Origin: Marivita sp. S6314
GTDB lineage: Bacteria > Pseudomonadota > Alphaproteobacteria > Rhodobacterales > Rhodobacteraceae
DNA length: 64,000 nt
Direction: 5' to 3'
Assembly (NCBI RefSeq): GCF_023015985.1
Contig: NZ_JALKAO010000002.1
Coordinates: forward strand, 372,001 to 436,000
Shown here piece after piece: positions 1-8,762 of this stretch. The notes under the pieces are model-generated. The model was not told the DNA's origin and ran no database searches. It saw only the letters and a list, made by a program, of their open reading frames with translations. Position 1 is the stretch's first letter, and every line of letters starts with the position of its first letter. The position numbers and the translations under genes are program-made.

Positions 1-90
1 TACATCAGACCCCTCCTAATTCGCTGATGCCACAATGGTATCGCAAACGGCGGGCCGCCACATTGATCCGCATCAGATGGCGATCCTGTC

Positions 91-936
91 TCAGGACACG
101 TTTGGTTCGCCCTGCAAGCCCAGCAGCTTTCGAAATCCGGTCCAGTATCCTGGCAAGCGTGGGGGCTCCTGCAGCTGCGGCAGCGCCTCGTCCGCCCAGC
201 GCGCCATGCGACGGGTGCTAAAGTCGCGCCCCCAGGTCAGGTAGGCGTCGGCATCATCGGGGCGCAGACGGCAGGCCGACCCGACCAGCCCGACCACCGT
301 CTCTGGCGCGGAGTACCATTCGTCCTGAATGCCGGTGACCTTGGTTTGCAGCAGCGGCCCCACCCAACGCATCAGTGGTTTGTCGGAAAACTGCAGCAGC
401 AGCTTGCCCATTTCATCGCGGCTGTAATGGATGAGCGGCGGGAACGTGTCGAAGAACAGGGCCTTGCCATCGAGATAGGCGAAGTTGCGGATCGACGGGT
501 GAAATCCGATGCGGGTGTCGAATTGATCCGCGTTGTTCCAGAAGGTGGCGATCACATCGCCTGCCGCTTCCATCATCTTGAGCGTGTTGTCCAACGACGC
601 CGCCTGCATCTGCGGGCGCATCATCGCATCCGAGGGAAGCGCTTCCTGGACGATCACCGGAATGCGCCCCCCCGGCATATCGAGCAGATGAAATTCAGTG
701 TCGGGCAGTGCCACGCCAGCGGTGTTGAGCGCGACAACGTAATCGTCGTGGCACTGCGCCAGACGGTCAAGCGCCACGGCATCCGGCAGGCCGCGATAGA
801 TCTTGATCACCTTGTCGGAAAACGGCCCCGACGCGGGCCGGAACGGTGCGCAGAAATAGCCCAGTTTCGAGACGGTCTGGCCCCGCGACGCGCTGTCGGC
901 GCGGATCACCTCTTTGAGGGCGTCAAGATCGGTCAT
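91..936 (-). CDS. hypothetical protein with kinase-like motifs
   Basis: A 281-residue soluble protein with no signal peptide or membrane segment. I do not recognise a characterised family. Several spots resemble the protein-kinase/aminoglycoside-phosphotransferase fold: a lysine in a VIKIYRG strand (K45), a hinge-like VIVQEALP (94-101), and a catalytic-loop-like stretch with H146 and N151 followed by FFDTFPP (D163). The Asp usual in the catalytic loop is absent, because the sequence reads HPSIRN. It follows a ParA-like gene on the same strand after about 30 bases, so the two probably share a transcript. The kinase-like fold is inference; the reading frame and operon arrangement are seen. Confidence 0.75.
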   Translation of the reverse strand: MTDLDALKEVIRADSASRGQTVSKLGYFCAPFRPASGPFSDKVIKIYRGLPDAVALDRLAQCHDDYVVALNTAGVALPDTEFHLLDMPGGRIPVIVQEALPSDAMMRPQMQAASLDNTLKMMEAAGDVIATFWNNADQFDTRIGFHPSIRNFAYLDGKALFFDTFPPLIHYSRDEMGKLLLQFSDKPLMRWVGPLLQTKVTGIQDEWYSAPETVVGLVGSACRLRPDDADAYLTWGRDFSTRRMARWADEALPQLQEPPRLPGYWTGFRKLLGLQGEPNVS

Positions 937-966
937 GGTGCTGGCTCCGGCAGTGTTGGACTGCGT

Positions 967-1608
967 TTACCCGTTTGACAGCACCTCTGCCACCTCTGAC
1001 GTGAGCGCATCCACTTCGGCCTGTGCCGGTGTCTTGCGTCCTTCGGCGGCGCCCCGGCCCTGCCCCAGCGCTTCGGCATAGATCACCCGGTTGGCCAGTT
1101 GGGCCTGCGCGATGCGCGCTTCGAGCGCTTCGGCGGCTTGCGCCACTTCGGCCCCCAGGTTCGTGTTCTTGCGCGCGCGGTTCAGCACCACCAGCGTGTC
1201 CTTGCCTTCGCGCCGCGCCAGATCAAGCACACCTTCGGTGGCCCAAAGGTCGACATGGCTGACGCTGACCGGCACCACCACCAGATCCGCGACGCGCAAG
1301 GCCGGGCGCAAATCGCTGTCGGCTTTGGGTGGGGTGTCGATGATGACGATGTCATGGCTGTCGGACAGTTTGCGCACCTCATAGGTGATGCCCCAGGCCG
1401 ACGAAGTGGCAAATTCGAGGTTTTCGAAAGGTCCGGTTTCATTTTCGATGCGTGTCATGAACCAGCGGCCCAGACTGCCCTGCGGATCAATATCCACCAG
1501 CGCCACGCTTTTGCCCTGACGCAGGAAACCGATGGCAAGATTGGCCGACACCGTGGTCTTGCCAGAGCCACCCTTTTGTTGCGCTACTGTGATGACATGT
1601 CCGGTCAT
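967..1608 (-). CDS. ParA/MinD-like P-loop ATPase
   Basis: 213 residues. The deviant Walker A motif KGGSGKTT (12-19) and the VDIDPQGS strand (about 37-44) identify the ParA/Soj/MinD superfamily. These ATPases dimerise on ATP and position DNA or large protein assemblies inside the cell. An upstream ATG at 1632 would add eight residues, but the family begins right at MTGHVITV, so 1608 is chosen. No ParB or parS-like partner lies next to it. Its operon partner is the kinase-like protein downstream. The small size and missing N-terminal HTH place it with the short, orphan ParA group rather than plasmid-type ParA. The cargo is unknown. Confidence 0.88.
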   Translation of the reverse strand: MTGHVITVAQQKGGSGKTTVSANLAIGFLRQGKSVALVDIDPQGSLGRWFMTRIENETGPFENLEFATSSAWGITYEVRKLSDSHDIVIIDTPPKADSDLRPALRVADLVVVPVSVSHVDLWATEGVLDLARREGKDTLVVLNRARKNTNLGAEVAQAAEALEARIAQAQLANRVIYAEALGQGRGAAEGRKTPAQAEVDALTSEVAEVLSNG

Positions 1609-1704
1609 TGCATCGTCCCCCGATTCGGGCAAAGCGTACGGGGCATATTGTGCAGGTGCAGCATAAAAATTGACACACCCGCGATTGTGGAAAGGTTTGA
1701 TGCC

Positions 1705-2193
1705 ATGAAATCACCCATTCGACCCGTGGATGACGAGGCCCGCGCCATGGTGCGGGATGTGATGCAGTCTGCCCGATTTGCAGCGCTTTCCTTGATCGAC
1801 CCGGACACAGGCGCGCCAATGGTCAGCCGGATTGCGCTGGTGGAGGGACCGGATCGCATCCCCCTGAGCCTGATTTCTGATCTGAGCCAGCACAGCGCTG
1901 CACTGCAGAAAACGCCGGTGTGTTCGCTGCTGATCGGGGAACCGGGCGCAAAGGGGGATCCGCTGACCTATCCGCGATTGAGCCTTCAGGCGGAAGCCGG
2001 TTTTGTGCGACATGGCGATGTGGCACATGCGCGGTTGGCGCAGGCATTTCTGGCCAAACAACCAAAAGCAAAACTGTATATCGGATTCGCCGACTTTGCA
2101 CTGGTGCGCTTCACACCGCTTGGCGCGCATCTGAATGGCGGGTTTGGTAAAGCCTATGTGCTCGACGCGTCAGACCTTACCGACACTCCGTAA
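1705..2193 (+). CDS. pyridoxamine 5'-phosphate oxidase-like (HugZ-type) split-barrel protein
   Basis: 162 residues matching the flavin/heme-binding split-barrel family often annotated as pyridoxamine-phosphate-oxidase-like or HugZ-like heme-utilisation proteins. The typical layout is visible: an N-terminal helix, then AALSLIDPDTGAPMVSRIAL, then a LSDLS-like segment (LISDLSQHSAAL) that in the family contacts FMN or heme. The last third carries the IGFADFALVRF strand. Only the N-terminal barrel is present, so it is shorter than two-domain HugZ proteins. It is transcribed away from the ParA gene and converges with the DUF4864 gene. Ligand and reaction cannot be decided from the sequence. Confidence 0.8.
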   Translation: MKSPIRPVDDEARAMVRDVMQSARFAALSLIDPDTGAPMVSRIALVEGPDRIPLSLISDLSQHSAALQKTPVCSLLIGEPGAKGDPLTYPRLSLQAEAGFVRHGDVAHARLAQAFLAKQPKAKLYIGFADFALVRFTPLGAHLNGGFGKAYVLDASDLTDTP

Positions 2194-2204
2194 CAGCGCA
2201 CAAT

Positions 2205-2621
2205 TTACGCCGAAACATCCGGGGCTTGCAGGATCTGAACGCCAGCAATGCGCCATTCGCCGTCGATCTGCTGCATCCGGTAATCAAGGTAGTGCAACGC
2301 GCCATCCGCGTCTTTGACGATCACCATTTGATACAGACCACCGGCAATCGCGCGCAGGTCGCCGAAGACCACGTCTTCGGGGCGCCAGACCATCGGGTAG
2401 CCTTGTTGCACCATGCGGCCGAAATTGTCGGATGATCCGAACATGTTTCGGATGCTTGGGCTTGCAAATGTAAACGCGGTTTCGAAATCGTCTTTCAGGA
2501 ACGCGTCGATCTGGTTCTGGATGGTTGTCTCGATCGCCGGTTCCGGCGACAGCACGTCCTGCGCCCAGACAGCACCGCTGACAGATGCGGCCAGAGCCAG
2601 TCCAATTATGAGTTTACGCAT
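2205..2621 (-). CDS. DUF4864 family exported protein
   Basis: 138 residues. A clear Sec signal peptide (residues 1-20, cut after VWAQ) is followed by an NTF2-like small domain of the DUF4864 family: IQNQIDAFLKDDFETAFTFA near the start, and the DYRMQQIDGEWRIAGVQIL strands at the end. The predicted location is the periplasm. The family is common in Rhodobacterales and has no assigned function. The gene converges with the split-barrel gene, leaving only 11 bases between the stops. Confidence 0.85.
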   Translation of the reverse strand: MRKLIIGLALAASVSGAVWAQDVLSPEPAIETTIQNQIDAFLKDDFETAFTFASPSIRNMFGSSDNFGRMVQQGYPMVWRPEDVVFGDLRAIAGGLYQMVIVKDADGALHYLDYRMQQIDGEWRIAGVQILQAPDVSA

Positions 2622-2700
2622 TAAGCTCCCTCCCTTTGGCTGTTTCTAAGGTAGGGCGCGCGGCAGGTCGGACAAATCTGTCCGACCTTGGGGCGTGTGA

Positions 2701-4278
2701 TTAGCCAAGCTCTCCGGCCAGACCTTTGCGGATCAGCGCCACGGTTTCCGCAACTCCGTAGAGCGCAATGAAGCCACCAAAACGCGGGCCTTGGGACTGG
2801 CCCAACAGCACTTCGTACAGCGCCTTGAACCAGTCGCGGAGCGGGTCGAACTCGTGTTCCTTGCCCACCGCGAAGACCAGCGTTTGCAGGGTTTCGTCGT
2901 CGGTCGCACCGTCATGCGCCTCAAGCCGGGTGGCCAGATCTTCCATCGCGGCGCGCTCTTTGTCGTTTGGTGCGCGGTAGGTCTTCGTGGGTTTCACGAA
3001 GTCATTGTAGTAGCGCACCGCAAACCCAGCAGCCTGATCCATATCCGGGTTCGTTTCCGGCGACGCATCAGGCGCATAGCGCTGGATAAAGCCCCACATC
3101 GCATCCTTGTCCTCGGCACCGGCAGCCGACGCGAGGTTCAGCAGCATCGAGAACGGGACAACCATCTTGGATTCCGGCACGTCACCGGAATGAATGTGCC
3201 AGACCGGGTTGTTCGCCTGCCCTTTGGCGTCCTGCGTTGGATAGGCGCGCAGTTGCTGGTGATATTCGTCCACCGCCTTGGGGATCACGTCAAAATGCAT
3301 CCGCTTGGCCGTCTTGGGCTTGAGATACATGAAATAGGACAGCGATTCCGTGCTGGCATAGGTCAGCCATTCGTCGATGCTGACACCGTTGCCGGTGGTT
3401 TTGGAAATCTTGTGACCATCCGCATCCAGGAACAGTTCGTAAGTGAAATGTTCCGGCTTGCGCCCACCCAGGATTTCGCAAATGCGGTCATAGATCGGCG
3501 TGTTGGTGCTGTGGTCCTTGCCGTACATTTCAAAGTCCACGTCCAACGCCGCCCAGCGCGCGCCGAAATCGGGCTTCCACTGGAGTTTGACGTTGCCGCC
3601 GGTGACCGGCAGTGTGATCTCGCGCCCGTCTTCATCATCGAACGTGATCTCACCCTTGGCCGCATCGACGTTCTTCATCGGCACGTAGAGCACGCGACCG
3701 GTGTCGGGGTGGATCGGCAGGAAGATCGAATAGGTCTCGCGCCGCTCATCACGCAGCGACTTGAGCATGACGGCCATCACGTCGTCATACTTTTCACACG
3801 CGCGCAAAAGCACCTCGTCAAACTTGCCCGAGCGATAGAACTCGGTGGACGAGATAAACTCGTATTCGAACCCGAACGTGTCCAGAAACCGGTTCAGCAT
3901 CGCATTGTTATGCGCGCCAAAGCTGTCATGTGTGCCGAACGGGTCGGGCACGTCCGTCAGCGGGCGCTGCAAATGCTCGCGCAGCATCTCGGGATTGGGC
4001 ACGTTGCCCGGCACTTTGCGCATGCCGTCCAGATCATCCGAGAAACAGATCAGCTTGGTCGGGATGTCCGAGATCACCTCGAACGCGCGCTGGATCATTG
4101 TTGTCCGCGCGACTTCGCCAAAGGTGCCGATATGCGGCAGGCCGGACGGGCCATACCCGGTCTCAAAAAGCACATATCCCTTTTCGGGCGGCTTCTTCTC
4201 GTACCGTTTGAGCAACCGGCGCGCCTCTTCAAAGGGCCAGGCCTTTGAGGTCATTGCAGCTTCGCGCAGATCAGACAT
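2701..4278 (-). CDS. lysK: lysyl-tRNA synthetase, class I
   Basis: 525 residues. It charges tRNA-Lys with lysine and belongs to the archaeal-type class I enzyme, not the class II LysS of most bacteria. Class I signatures are visible: the HIGH-like [15 protein letters not shown] (residues 41-55) and the KMSKS-like [10 protein letters not shown] (289-298). The C-terminal helical anticodon-binding part fills the remainder, and the total is the usual length. An alternative start nine residues in (MTSKAWPF) cannot be excluded; a GGAG lies upstream of the first one. Rhodobacterales and Rickettsiales commonly use this class as their LysRS, so this is probably the essential cellular enzyme. No class II copy is seen in the window. 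Confidence 0.96.
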   Translation of the reverse strand: MSDLREAAMTSKAWPFEEARRLLKRYEKKPPEKGYVLFETGYGPSGLPHIGTFGEVARTTMIQRAFEVISDIPTKLICFSDDLDGMRKVPGNVPNPEMLREHLQRPLTDVPDPFGTHDSFGAHNNAMLNRFLDTFGFEYEFISSTEFYRSGKFDEVLLRACEKYDDVMAVMLKSLRDERRETYSIFLPIHPDTGRVLYVPMKNVDAAKGEITFDDEDGREITLPVTGGNVKLQWKPDFGARWAALDVDFEMYGKDHSTNTPIYDRICEILGGRKPEHFTYELFLDADGHKISKTTGNGVSIDEWLTYASTESLSYFMYLKPKTAKRMHFDVIPKAVDEYHQQLRAYPTQDAKGQANNPVWHIHSGDVPESKMVVPFSMLLNLASAAGAEDKDAMWGFIQRYAPDASPETNPDMDQAAGFAVRYYNDFVKPTKTYRAPNDKERAAMEDLATRLEAHDGATDDETLQTLVFAVGKEHEFDPLRDWFKALYEVLLGQSQGPRFGGFIALYGVAETVALIRKGLAGELG

Positions 4279-4405
4279 TGCTCACGTACTCCGATTGAGA
4301 CCAGTGCCGGGGGTGGCACGGTTTAAAGCGCACTCCCTATTGCGGGGGCGCGGGCGGGTCAATAAGTTGGATGGTGCCTGCCCTCCAGTCCAGAAAGACA
4401 ATGCC

Positions 4406-4831
4406 GTGCCAGAAAACGCTCCCCACCCGCTTAGCCCGCAGGATTGCCTTGTTGCATTGATGATCGCGGTCTCTGCCTCAGACGAGAGCATTCGCACTGC
4501 CGAATTGGTCAAGATCAACTCTGCGGTGAACAATCTGCCGGTTTTTGCGGAATATGACGAAACGCATATCCCGATGATGTCCGGACTGGTGTTTGAGTTG
4601 TTTGAACAGGAAGACGGGCTGGATGCCCTGTTCGGCCTGATCCGCGACAGCCTGCCAGAGCGTTTGTTCGAAACCGCCTATGCGCTTGCCTGCGACGTGG
4701 CGGCGGCGGACGGTACGCTGAACGAGACCGAACTGCGCCTGCTGGAAGAGATTCGCTACGAATTGAACCTTGACCGCCTGCACGCCGCCGCCATCGAACG
4801 CGGATCGCGGGCGCGGCACATGCGGCTCTGA
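4406..4831 (+). CDS. TerB-family protein
   Basis: 141 residues, all-helical, matching the TerB/DjlA-N domain: LVALMIAVSASDESIRTAEL near the start, then the acidic ACDVAAADGTLNETELRLLE segment that can bind metal in TerB-like proteins. The start is taken as the GTG at 4406; an ATG five bases earlier is out of frame. It lies alone between lysK (divergent) and the carboxypeptidase gene (convergent), with no other ter genes nearby. Tellurite resistance should therefore not be assumed; stand-alone TerB proteins in alphaproteobacteria have no settled role. Confidence 0.82.
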   Translation: MPENAPHPLSPQDCLVALMIAVSASDESIRTAELVKINSAVNNLPVFAEYDETHIPMMSGLVFELFEQEDGLDALFGLIRDSLPERLFETAYALACDVAAADGTLNETELRLLEEIRYELNLDRLHAAAIERGSRARHMRL

Positions 4832-4851
4832 GCGGTGCGTCGCCCTGATCG

Positions 4852-6360
4852 CTAACTGTTGTAGACGATGCTCCACCGGGCGAGCATACGCTGCTGCAGT
4901 TTTCGCGCCTGCGTGTTGTAGGTCTTGCCGCCCGGAGGCCGTTCGCGTTCCTCGCGGCTGAGCGCATCGCGCCGGGGCAGGTCAGCCGAGAAATACGCAA
5001 AAGCCAGTTCGGTCCCGTCCGGCAAATCCACAAAACCGCCCAGACCGCTGACAAAGTTCAAGGTGCCCGTCTTGGCATGCACCTTGACCGGATGATCCTC
5101 GATCACCTTGCGGTCTTCGGTGCGCAGCGGATGCGCCTTGAGCAAGGGTTTGATCCCCATCACCTTGCGCGCGGCAATCAGGGCCTTGACCATATCACGC
5201 GCGGACAAGCGGCTGTCATCCCCCAGGCCGGAGTGGTCCTCCAGCGCGGGTGATGTCATGCCAAGCGTCTCCTTGGCCCAGGTGTTCATCGCGTCAGCGG
5301 ACATCTTGAGCGATGTCGCAGATCCAAGGCGCGCCGTGGTGGCGGTTAATCCCACGCATTCTGCGGTGACATTGGTTGAATATTTCAGCATATCGCGCAG
5401 CACGATCCGCAACGGCGCGCTTTGATGCGCGACAAGCGGCGTTGTTTCCGCTGGCAATGCGTCGATCTGTTCGGCGGCTTTCAGCACGATCCCGTTCGAC
5501 CGCGCGAGGATCTGAAACACTTCGGCGGCATAAAGCGCGGGCTTGCGCACGGGCAGCCAGCGCGATCCATTCTTGCCAAGGGCCGACCGCGCAACGGTCC
5601 AGGTGTCGTGGCTTCCCCCATCGGCATAGGTGTAGATCGGATATTTCCGGGGCTCGATCCGCATCCGCGCAGTTCGGACCGCCGGGCGCAGGGTTGCGGA
5701 CCGCGCGTCCATTGCAACCGAGTAGCCATCAGACCCGCGCTTCCATTCGAAATGCACGCGGTTGAAGTTCAGGTTAAGCCCGGACAGGCCCGGATTGTAC
5801 CCCACCTGATGCGGTTGTTCGCTGTCGATGTCCTTGAGATACGGCAGCGCGCCGGACCAGACCAGAAAGCGCCCCGTCACCTCGGTCAGGCCGACCTCGT
5901 CGCGCAGGCGCTTGGTGATGTCGGCCAGTGCATCGGTGTCGAGCGTCGGATCGCCACCCCCGGCAAGAATGAGATTTCCGTCCAACCGGCCATTCACAAC
6001 AGGGGCGGTGCCCAGCACACGTGTTTCGAAATGATACCCCGGCCCCAGCACATCCAGCGCGTAACAGGCCGTCAGCGCCTTGGCGACGCTGGCGGGCGGC
6101 AGCGCGCGCAGCGGATTGTGCGATTCGAGCACCAGCCCGGTTTTGACATCCGCCACCTGCACGCTGACCTTGCCGTTCAGCCCGGATTGCGCGACCAGTT
6201 CCGACAGTGGCGCTTGATACGCCTTGAGCAGATCGGTTTCGCGCGCCGTTGGGCGCAGCGACGCCAAAGGGGCCAAAGCGGATTGCGCCATGACCGATTG
6301 GCCCAGACCGGCAAAAGCCAGCCCTCCAAGCAGCGCGCGACGTGAGAGTTCCCGTGTCAT
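4852..6360 (-). CDS. dacB: D-alanyl-D-alanine carboxypeptidase/endopeptidase (PBP4 type, peptidase S13)
   Basis: 502 residues. This periplasmic penicillin-binding protein trims D-Ala from peptidoglycan stems and cuts cross-links. The three catalytic motifs of family S13 are present: SVAK (S91-K94), STN in LKYSTNVTAE, and KTG in HAKTGTLNF. The N-terminus has an SRRALL twin-arginine motif followed by a hydrophobic stretch and AQ cleavage, so Tat export is likely. The large insert between SxxK and SxN is typical of PBP4. It converges with terB. Family assignment is firm; the balance of endo- and carboxypeptidase activity is not visible. Confidence 0.95.
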   Translation of the reverse strand: MTRELSRRALLGGLAFAGLGQSVMAQSALAPLASLRPTARETDLLKAYQAPLSELVAQSGLNGKVSVQVADVKTGLVLESHNPLRALPPASVAKALTACYALDVLGPGYHFETRVLGTAPVVNGRLDGNLILAGGGDPTLDTDALADITKRLRDEVGLTEVTGRFLVWSGALPYLKDIDSEQPHQVGYNPGLSGLNLNFNRVHFEWKRGSDGYSVAMDARSATLRPAVRTARMRIEPRKYPIYTYADGGSHDTWTVARSALGKNGSRWLPVRKPALYAAEVFQILARSNGIVLKAAEQIDALPAETTPLVAHQSAPLRIVLRDMLKYSTNVTAECVGLTATTARLGSATSLKMSADAMNTWAKETLGMTSPALEDHSGLGDDSRLSARDMVKALIAARKVMGIKPLLKAHPLRTEDRKVIEDHPVKVHAKTGTLNFVSGLGGFVDLPDGTELAFAYFSADLPRRDALSREERERPPGGKTYNTQARKLQQRMLARWSIVYNS

Positions 6361-6433
6361 GGCAGCGATCTAACCTTATGCGTGAGGCGCGTACAAGCGG
6401 CTGAGGTGAGTTATCAAGCGACGGTGAACGCGA

Positions 6434-7057
6434 TCAGCTTTGCTGCCGCGCAGCGTCGGCCTGCCACCCCCCCTTTGCCCGGATTTCGGACGAGCTGACC
6501 GGCCGCATCGGCATGTTCACAAAACACCAGCATGGCGGCGGCTGGAGCGCAAGAAGATGCGACGCCCGCCCGGGCAGACGCGCATCGCGGTATTGGCGGG
6601 CAGCGCGCGAATGCAGGGCGGATTGCCGCCAGCCCGGACGTGCCAGCACGCCAACGGGCACGGATTGCAGAATGTCTTCCCATCGGTCCCAGCGGTGGAA
6701 TTGCTGCAAATTGTCAGCGCCCATCAGCCAGACGAACCTGACACCGGCATGCGCGCGTTTCAGCGCTGCAATGGTTTCGGCGGTGTAACGCGTGCCGATC
6801 CGCGCCTCGAAATCGCTGACGTGCACGCGCGGATCACGCATCACTGCGCGCGCATGGGCCATGCGATCTTCCAAGGGCGCTGGCCCGCGCGACTTGAGCG
6901 GGTTGCCCGGCGAAACCAGCCAGATCACACGGTCCAGTGCGAACCGCTTTAGTGCAACGCGGGTCAGATGCGCGTGCCCGTCATGCGCCGGATCAAACGA
7001 TCCGCCCAACAGGCCGACTTTCATCCCGGCACGCAAAGGGAACGATGGGCGGAACAA
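6434..7057 (-). CDS. nadD: nicotinate-nucleotide adenylyltransferase
   Basis: 207 residues. It joins nicotinate mononucleotide and ATP to form deamido-NAD, the penultimate step of NAD synthesis. The nucleotidyltransferase signature [11 protein letters not shown] (18-28) and the late SSSEIR motif (the ISSTxIR equivalent) frame a Rossmann domain of normal length. The start at 7057 gives the short N-terminal extension common in Rhodobacteraceae; MKVGLLGG at 7024 is the alternative. Its start lies three bases after the stop of the upstream enoyl-CoA hydratase gene, so the two are probably cotranscribed. Confidence 0.93.
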   Translation of the reverse strand: MFRPSFPLRAGMKVGLLGGSFDPAHDGHAHLTRVALKRFALDRVIWLVSPGNPLKSRGPAPLEDRMAHARAVMRDPRVHVSDFEARIGTRYTAETIAALKRAHAGVRFVWLMGADNLQQFHRWDRWEDILQSVPVGVLARPGWRQSALHSRAARQYRDARLPGRASHLLALQPPPCWCFVNMPMRPVSSSEIRAKGGWQADAARQQS

Positions 7058-7060
7058 AGG

Positions 7061-7846
7061 TTATTGCGTCCAGTCCGGCGACCGCTTTTCCAGAAAAGCG
7101 GCGATGCCTTCCTCTGTATCGCGGTACAGCATGTTTTCGACCATGACATCGCCGGTATAGGCATAGGCCTCGTCCAGTGACATTTGCGCCTGTTCGTAGA
7201 ATGCCTGTTTGCCGATCTTGACGGCCGCGCCCAGCTTACTGGCCACAAGGCGCGCAAGATCTGCCGTTTCCGTGGCAAGCTGATCACCCGGCACAACCTT
7301 GTTGATCAGCCCAAGCGCTTCGGCGCGGTCGGCGTCGATGAACTGCCCCGTCACCAGCATCTCGAACGCCTGTTTGCGCGGGATATTGCGCGACAGCGCG
7401 ACCATGGGGGTGGAACAGAACAGGCCGATATTCACGCCATTCACACCAAACCGCGTGCCTTGGGCCGCGACGGCCATGTCGCAGGATGCCACCAACTGAC
7501 ATCCCGCCGCCGTCGCAATGCCGTGCACCTGCGCGATCACCGGCTGGGGGAGCTTCTGTACTCCGGTCATGACCCGTGCGCACCGCTCAAACAGGTCTTT
7601 GAAATACGCCTTGCCACCATCTTCGGCCTGCCGCCCGGCTGTCATCTGTTTCAGATCATGCCCGGCGCAAAAAGCTTTGCCTGCGCCCGACAGGACAACC
7701 ATTCGAATGGATCTGTCATCCTGCAACGCATCAATCTGGTCCTGCAGCGCGGCGAGCATTTCGTCGGACAGTGCATTCAGACGCTCTGGAGCGTTCAGTC
7801 GCAGATGACACACCGCGTCCGTGTCGTGACGTTCCAAGATTTTCAT
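7061..7846 (-). CDS. enoyl-CoA hydratase/isomerase family protein
   Basis: 261 residues with the crotonase fold. Visible landmarks are the oxyanion-hole strand SGAGKAFCAGHDLKQM and the second one, QVHGIATAAGCQLVASCD. The catalytic Glu pair of classical enoyl-CoA hydratase is not obvious (the region reads NIGLFCSTPMVALSR). It resembles the ECHDC3-like subgroup, whose reaction is uncertain. It precedes nadD in the same direction with almost no gap, a pairing with no obvious metabolic logic. Fold and CoA-substrate class are confident; the precise reaction is not. Confidence 0.9.
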   Translation of the reverse strand: MKILERHDTDAVCHLRLNAPERLNALSDEMLAALQDQIDALQDDRSIRMVVLSGAGKAFCAGHDLKQMTAGRQAEDGGKAYFKDLFERCARVMTGVQKLPQPVIAQVHGIATAAGCQLVASCDMAVAAQGTRFGVNGVNIGLFCSTPMVALSRNIPRKQAFEMLVTGQFIDADRAEALGLINKVVPGDQLATETADLARLVASKLGAAVKIGKQAFYEQAQMSLDEAYAYTGDVMVENMLYRDTEEGIAAFLEKRSPDWTQ

Positions 7847-7902
7847 CTTGTCCTCCCAGTGACTTGGCGCAACTCTAGCTGCTGAATGCAGGGGAGGAAA
7901 GC

Positions 7903-8325
7903 ATGGCGATCAAAGTAGCTGCGGACGAGATGGCGTCCTTTCTGGATGAGGTTTTTCCGCAAGTGAAAGGCATGTTCGGGATTGATCGTCTTGATGACGA
8001 CCTGCTGGTGATGCGCTTGCATGCCTCGGATCAGCACCTGCGCCCCGGCGGCACGGTTTCGGGTCCCGCAATGTTCAGCCTGGCCGACGTTGCCGCCTAT
8101 GTCGCCACCATGTCGCGGATCGGAAAAGAGGCGCTGGCGGTGACCACCAATTGTTCGATTGATTTCATGCGCAAACCCGTGGCCGGTGCGGACATTCTTG
8201 CCCACGCCACGGTCCTGAAACTGGGTCGGGCCCTGAGCGTCACCGATGTATTGCTGTATTCCGAAGGACAGGACGATCCCGTCGCGCGCGCGACCCTGAC
8301 CTATTCTCTCCCACCAAAGCGGTGA
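7903..8325 (+). CDS. PaaI-family hotdog thioesterase
   Basis: 140 residues with the hotdog fold of the PaaI/YbgC-type acyl-CoA thioesterases. Family elements seen are the LRPGGTVSGPAMFSLADVAAY segment, covering the central helix and active-site region, and the strand NCSIDFMRKPVAGADI. It starts 56 bases from the start of the enoyl-CoA hydratase gene and is transcribed divergently, so both promoters lie in that gap. A role in hydrolysing a CoA ester linked to the hydratase is plausible but only inferred. Confidence 0.88.
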   Translation: MAIKVAADEMASFLDEVFPQVKGMFGIDRLDDDLLVMRLHASDQHLRPGGTVSGPAMFSLADVAAYVATMSRIGKEALAVTTNCSIDFMRKPVAGADILAHATVLKLGRALSVTDVLLYSEGQDDPVARATLTYSLPPKR

Positions 8326-8349
8326 GGGCGCGTGGGTAACGCCGGAACG

Positions 8350-8382
8350 AAAAAAGGGGCGCAAAGCCGGTCTTTGCACCCC
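8350..8382 (-). terminator. Rho-independent terminator of the DUF1127 gene
   Basis: Read on the minus strand, an 11-base arm GGGGTGCAAAG, a five-base loop and CTTTGCGCCCC form a stem with one wobble pair, followed by six T. It lies 27 bases past the stop of the DUF1127 gene and also separates it from the converging thioesterase gene. Confidence 0.8.
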
Positions 8383-8408
8383 AAGGAACGATCTGACTGA
8401 CGCAGGGA

Positions 8409-8636
8409 TTACGCCCGCCAGAACTTACGGTTGGCCTCTTTGGTCGCGGTCAACCGATCCATGCCGATGTCACGCAACAGGTGATCATCAAGCTGTTTGA
8501 GATGGCCACGCGTCCTGCGACGTTCGGACCAGTGCGTGAGGGTCACCGCGACGCGCAACGCCACGACAGCCAACGGGGAAAGTGTTGTCTGCTGCCCAAG
8601 ATACGAAAGCTGGGGGGCGTAAGATGCGCGTGTCAT
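8409..8636 (-). CDS. DUF1127 family small protein
   Basis: 75 residues. The C-terminal half is a textbook DUF1127 domain: basic helix, then LDDHLLRDIGMDRLTATKEA and a short tail. DUF1127 proteins of alphaproteobacteria include small RNA-binding regulators (CcaF1 of Rhodobacter), so an RNA-related role is possible. The start is set at 8636 because AGGAG lies seven bases before that ATG; an upstream in-frame ATG at 8678 lacks such a site. It is divergent from the MocR-type regulator, and the GATACA boxes between the two suggest control by it. Confidence 0.85.
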   Translation of the reverse strand: MTRASYAPQLSYLGQQTTLSPLAVVALRVAVTLTHWSERRRTRGHLKQLDDHLLRDIGMDRLTATKEANRKFWRA

Positions 8637-8650
8637 GGTGTGCTCCTCAA

Positions 8651-8762
8651 ATGTATTGACACAATTTAACAGAATCATGATAGATAGAGGTCAATCACGA
8701 TACAAAATGCGATACATTGTACCGCAACCCCTATCCAGAGAAAGATTGTGCCCGATACAATT
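8651..8762. promoter_or_regulatory. repeated GATACA-type boxes between DUF1127 and mocR-type genes
   Basis: The divergent intergenic region carries GATACAAA at 8699, GATACATT at 8711 (12 bases later) and GATACAATT at 8754. A GTATTGACACAATTT stretch at 8653 contains the core in mixed orientation, and a further GATACAAT lies inside the regulator gene at 8843. MocR/PdxR regulators are known to bind direct or mixed repeats in their own divergent promoters, so these are candidate operators. Binding is inferred. Confidence 0.5.

Noticed and set aside
2791-4248. Open frame of 485 codons on the plus strand
   Set aside because: Antisense to the class I lysyl-tRNA synthetase; no ribosome site and no domain.
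4406-4831. Tellurite resistance determinant
   Set aside because: A lone TerB domain protein without other ter genes does not support resistance.
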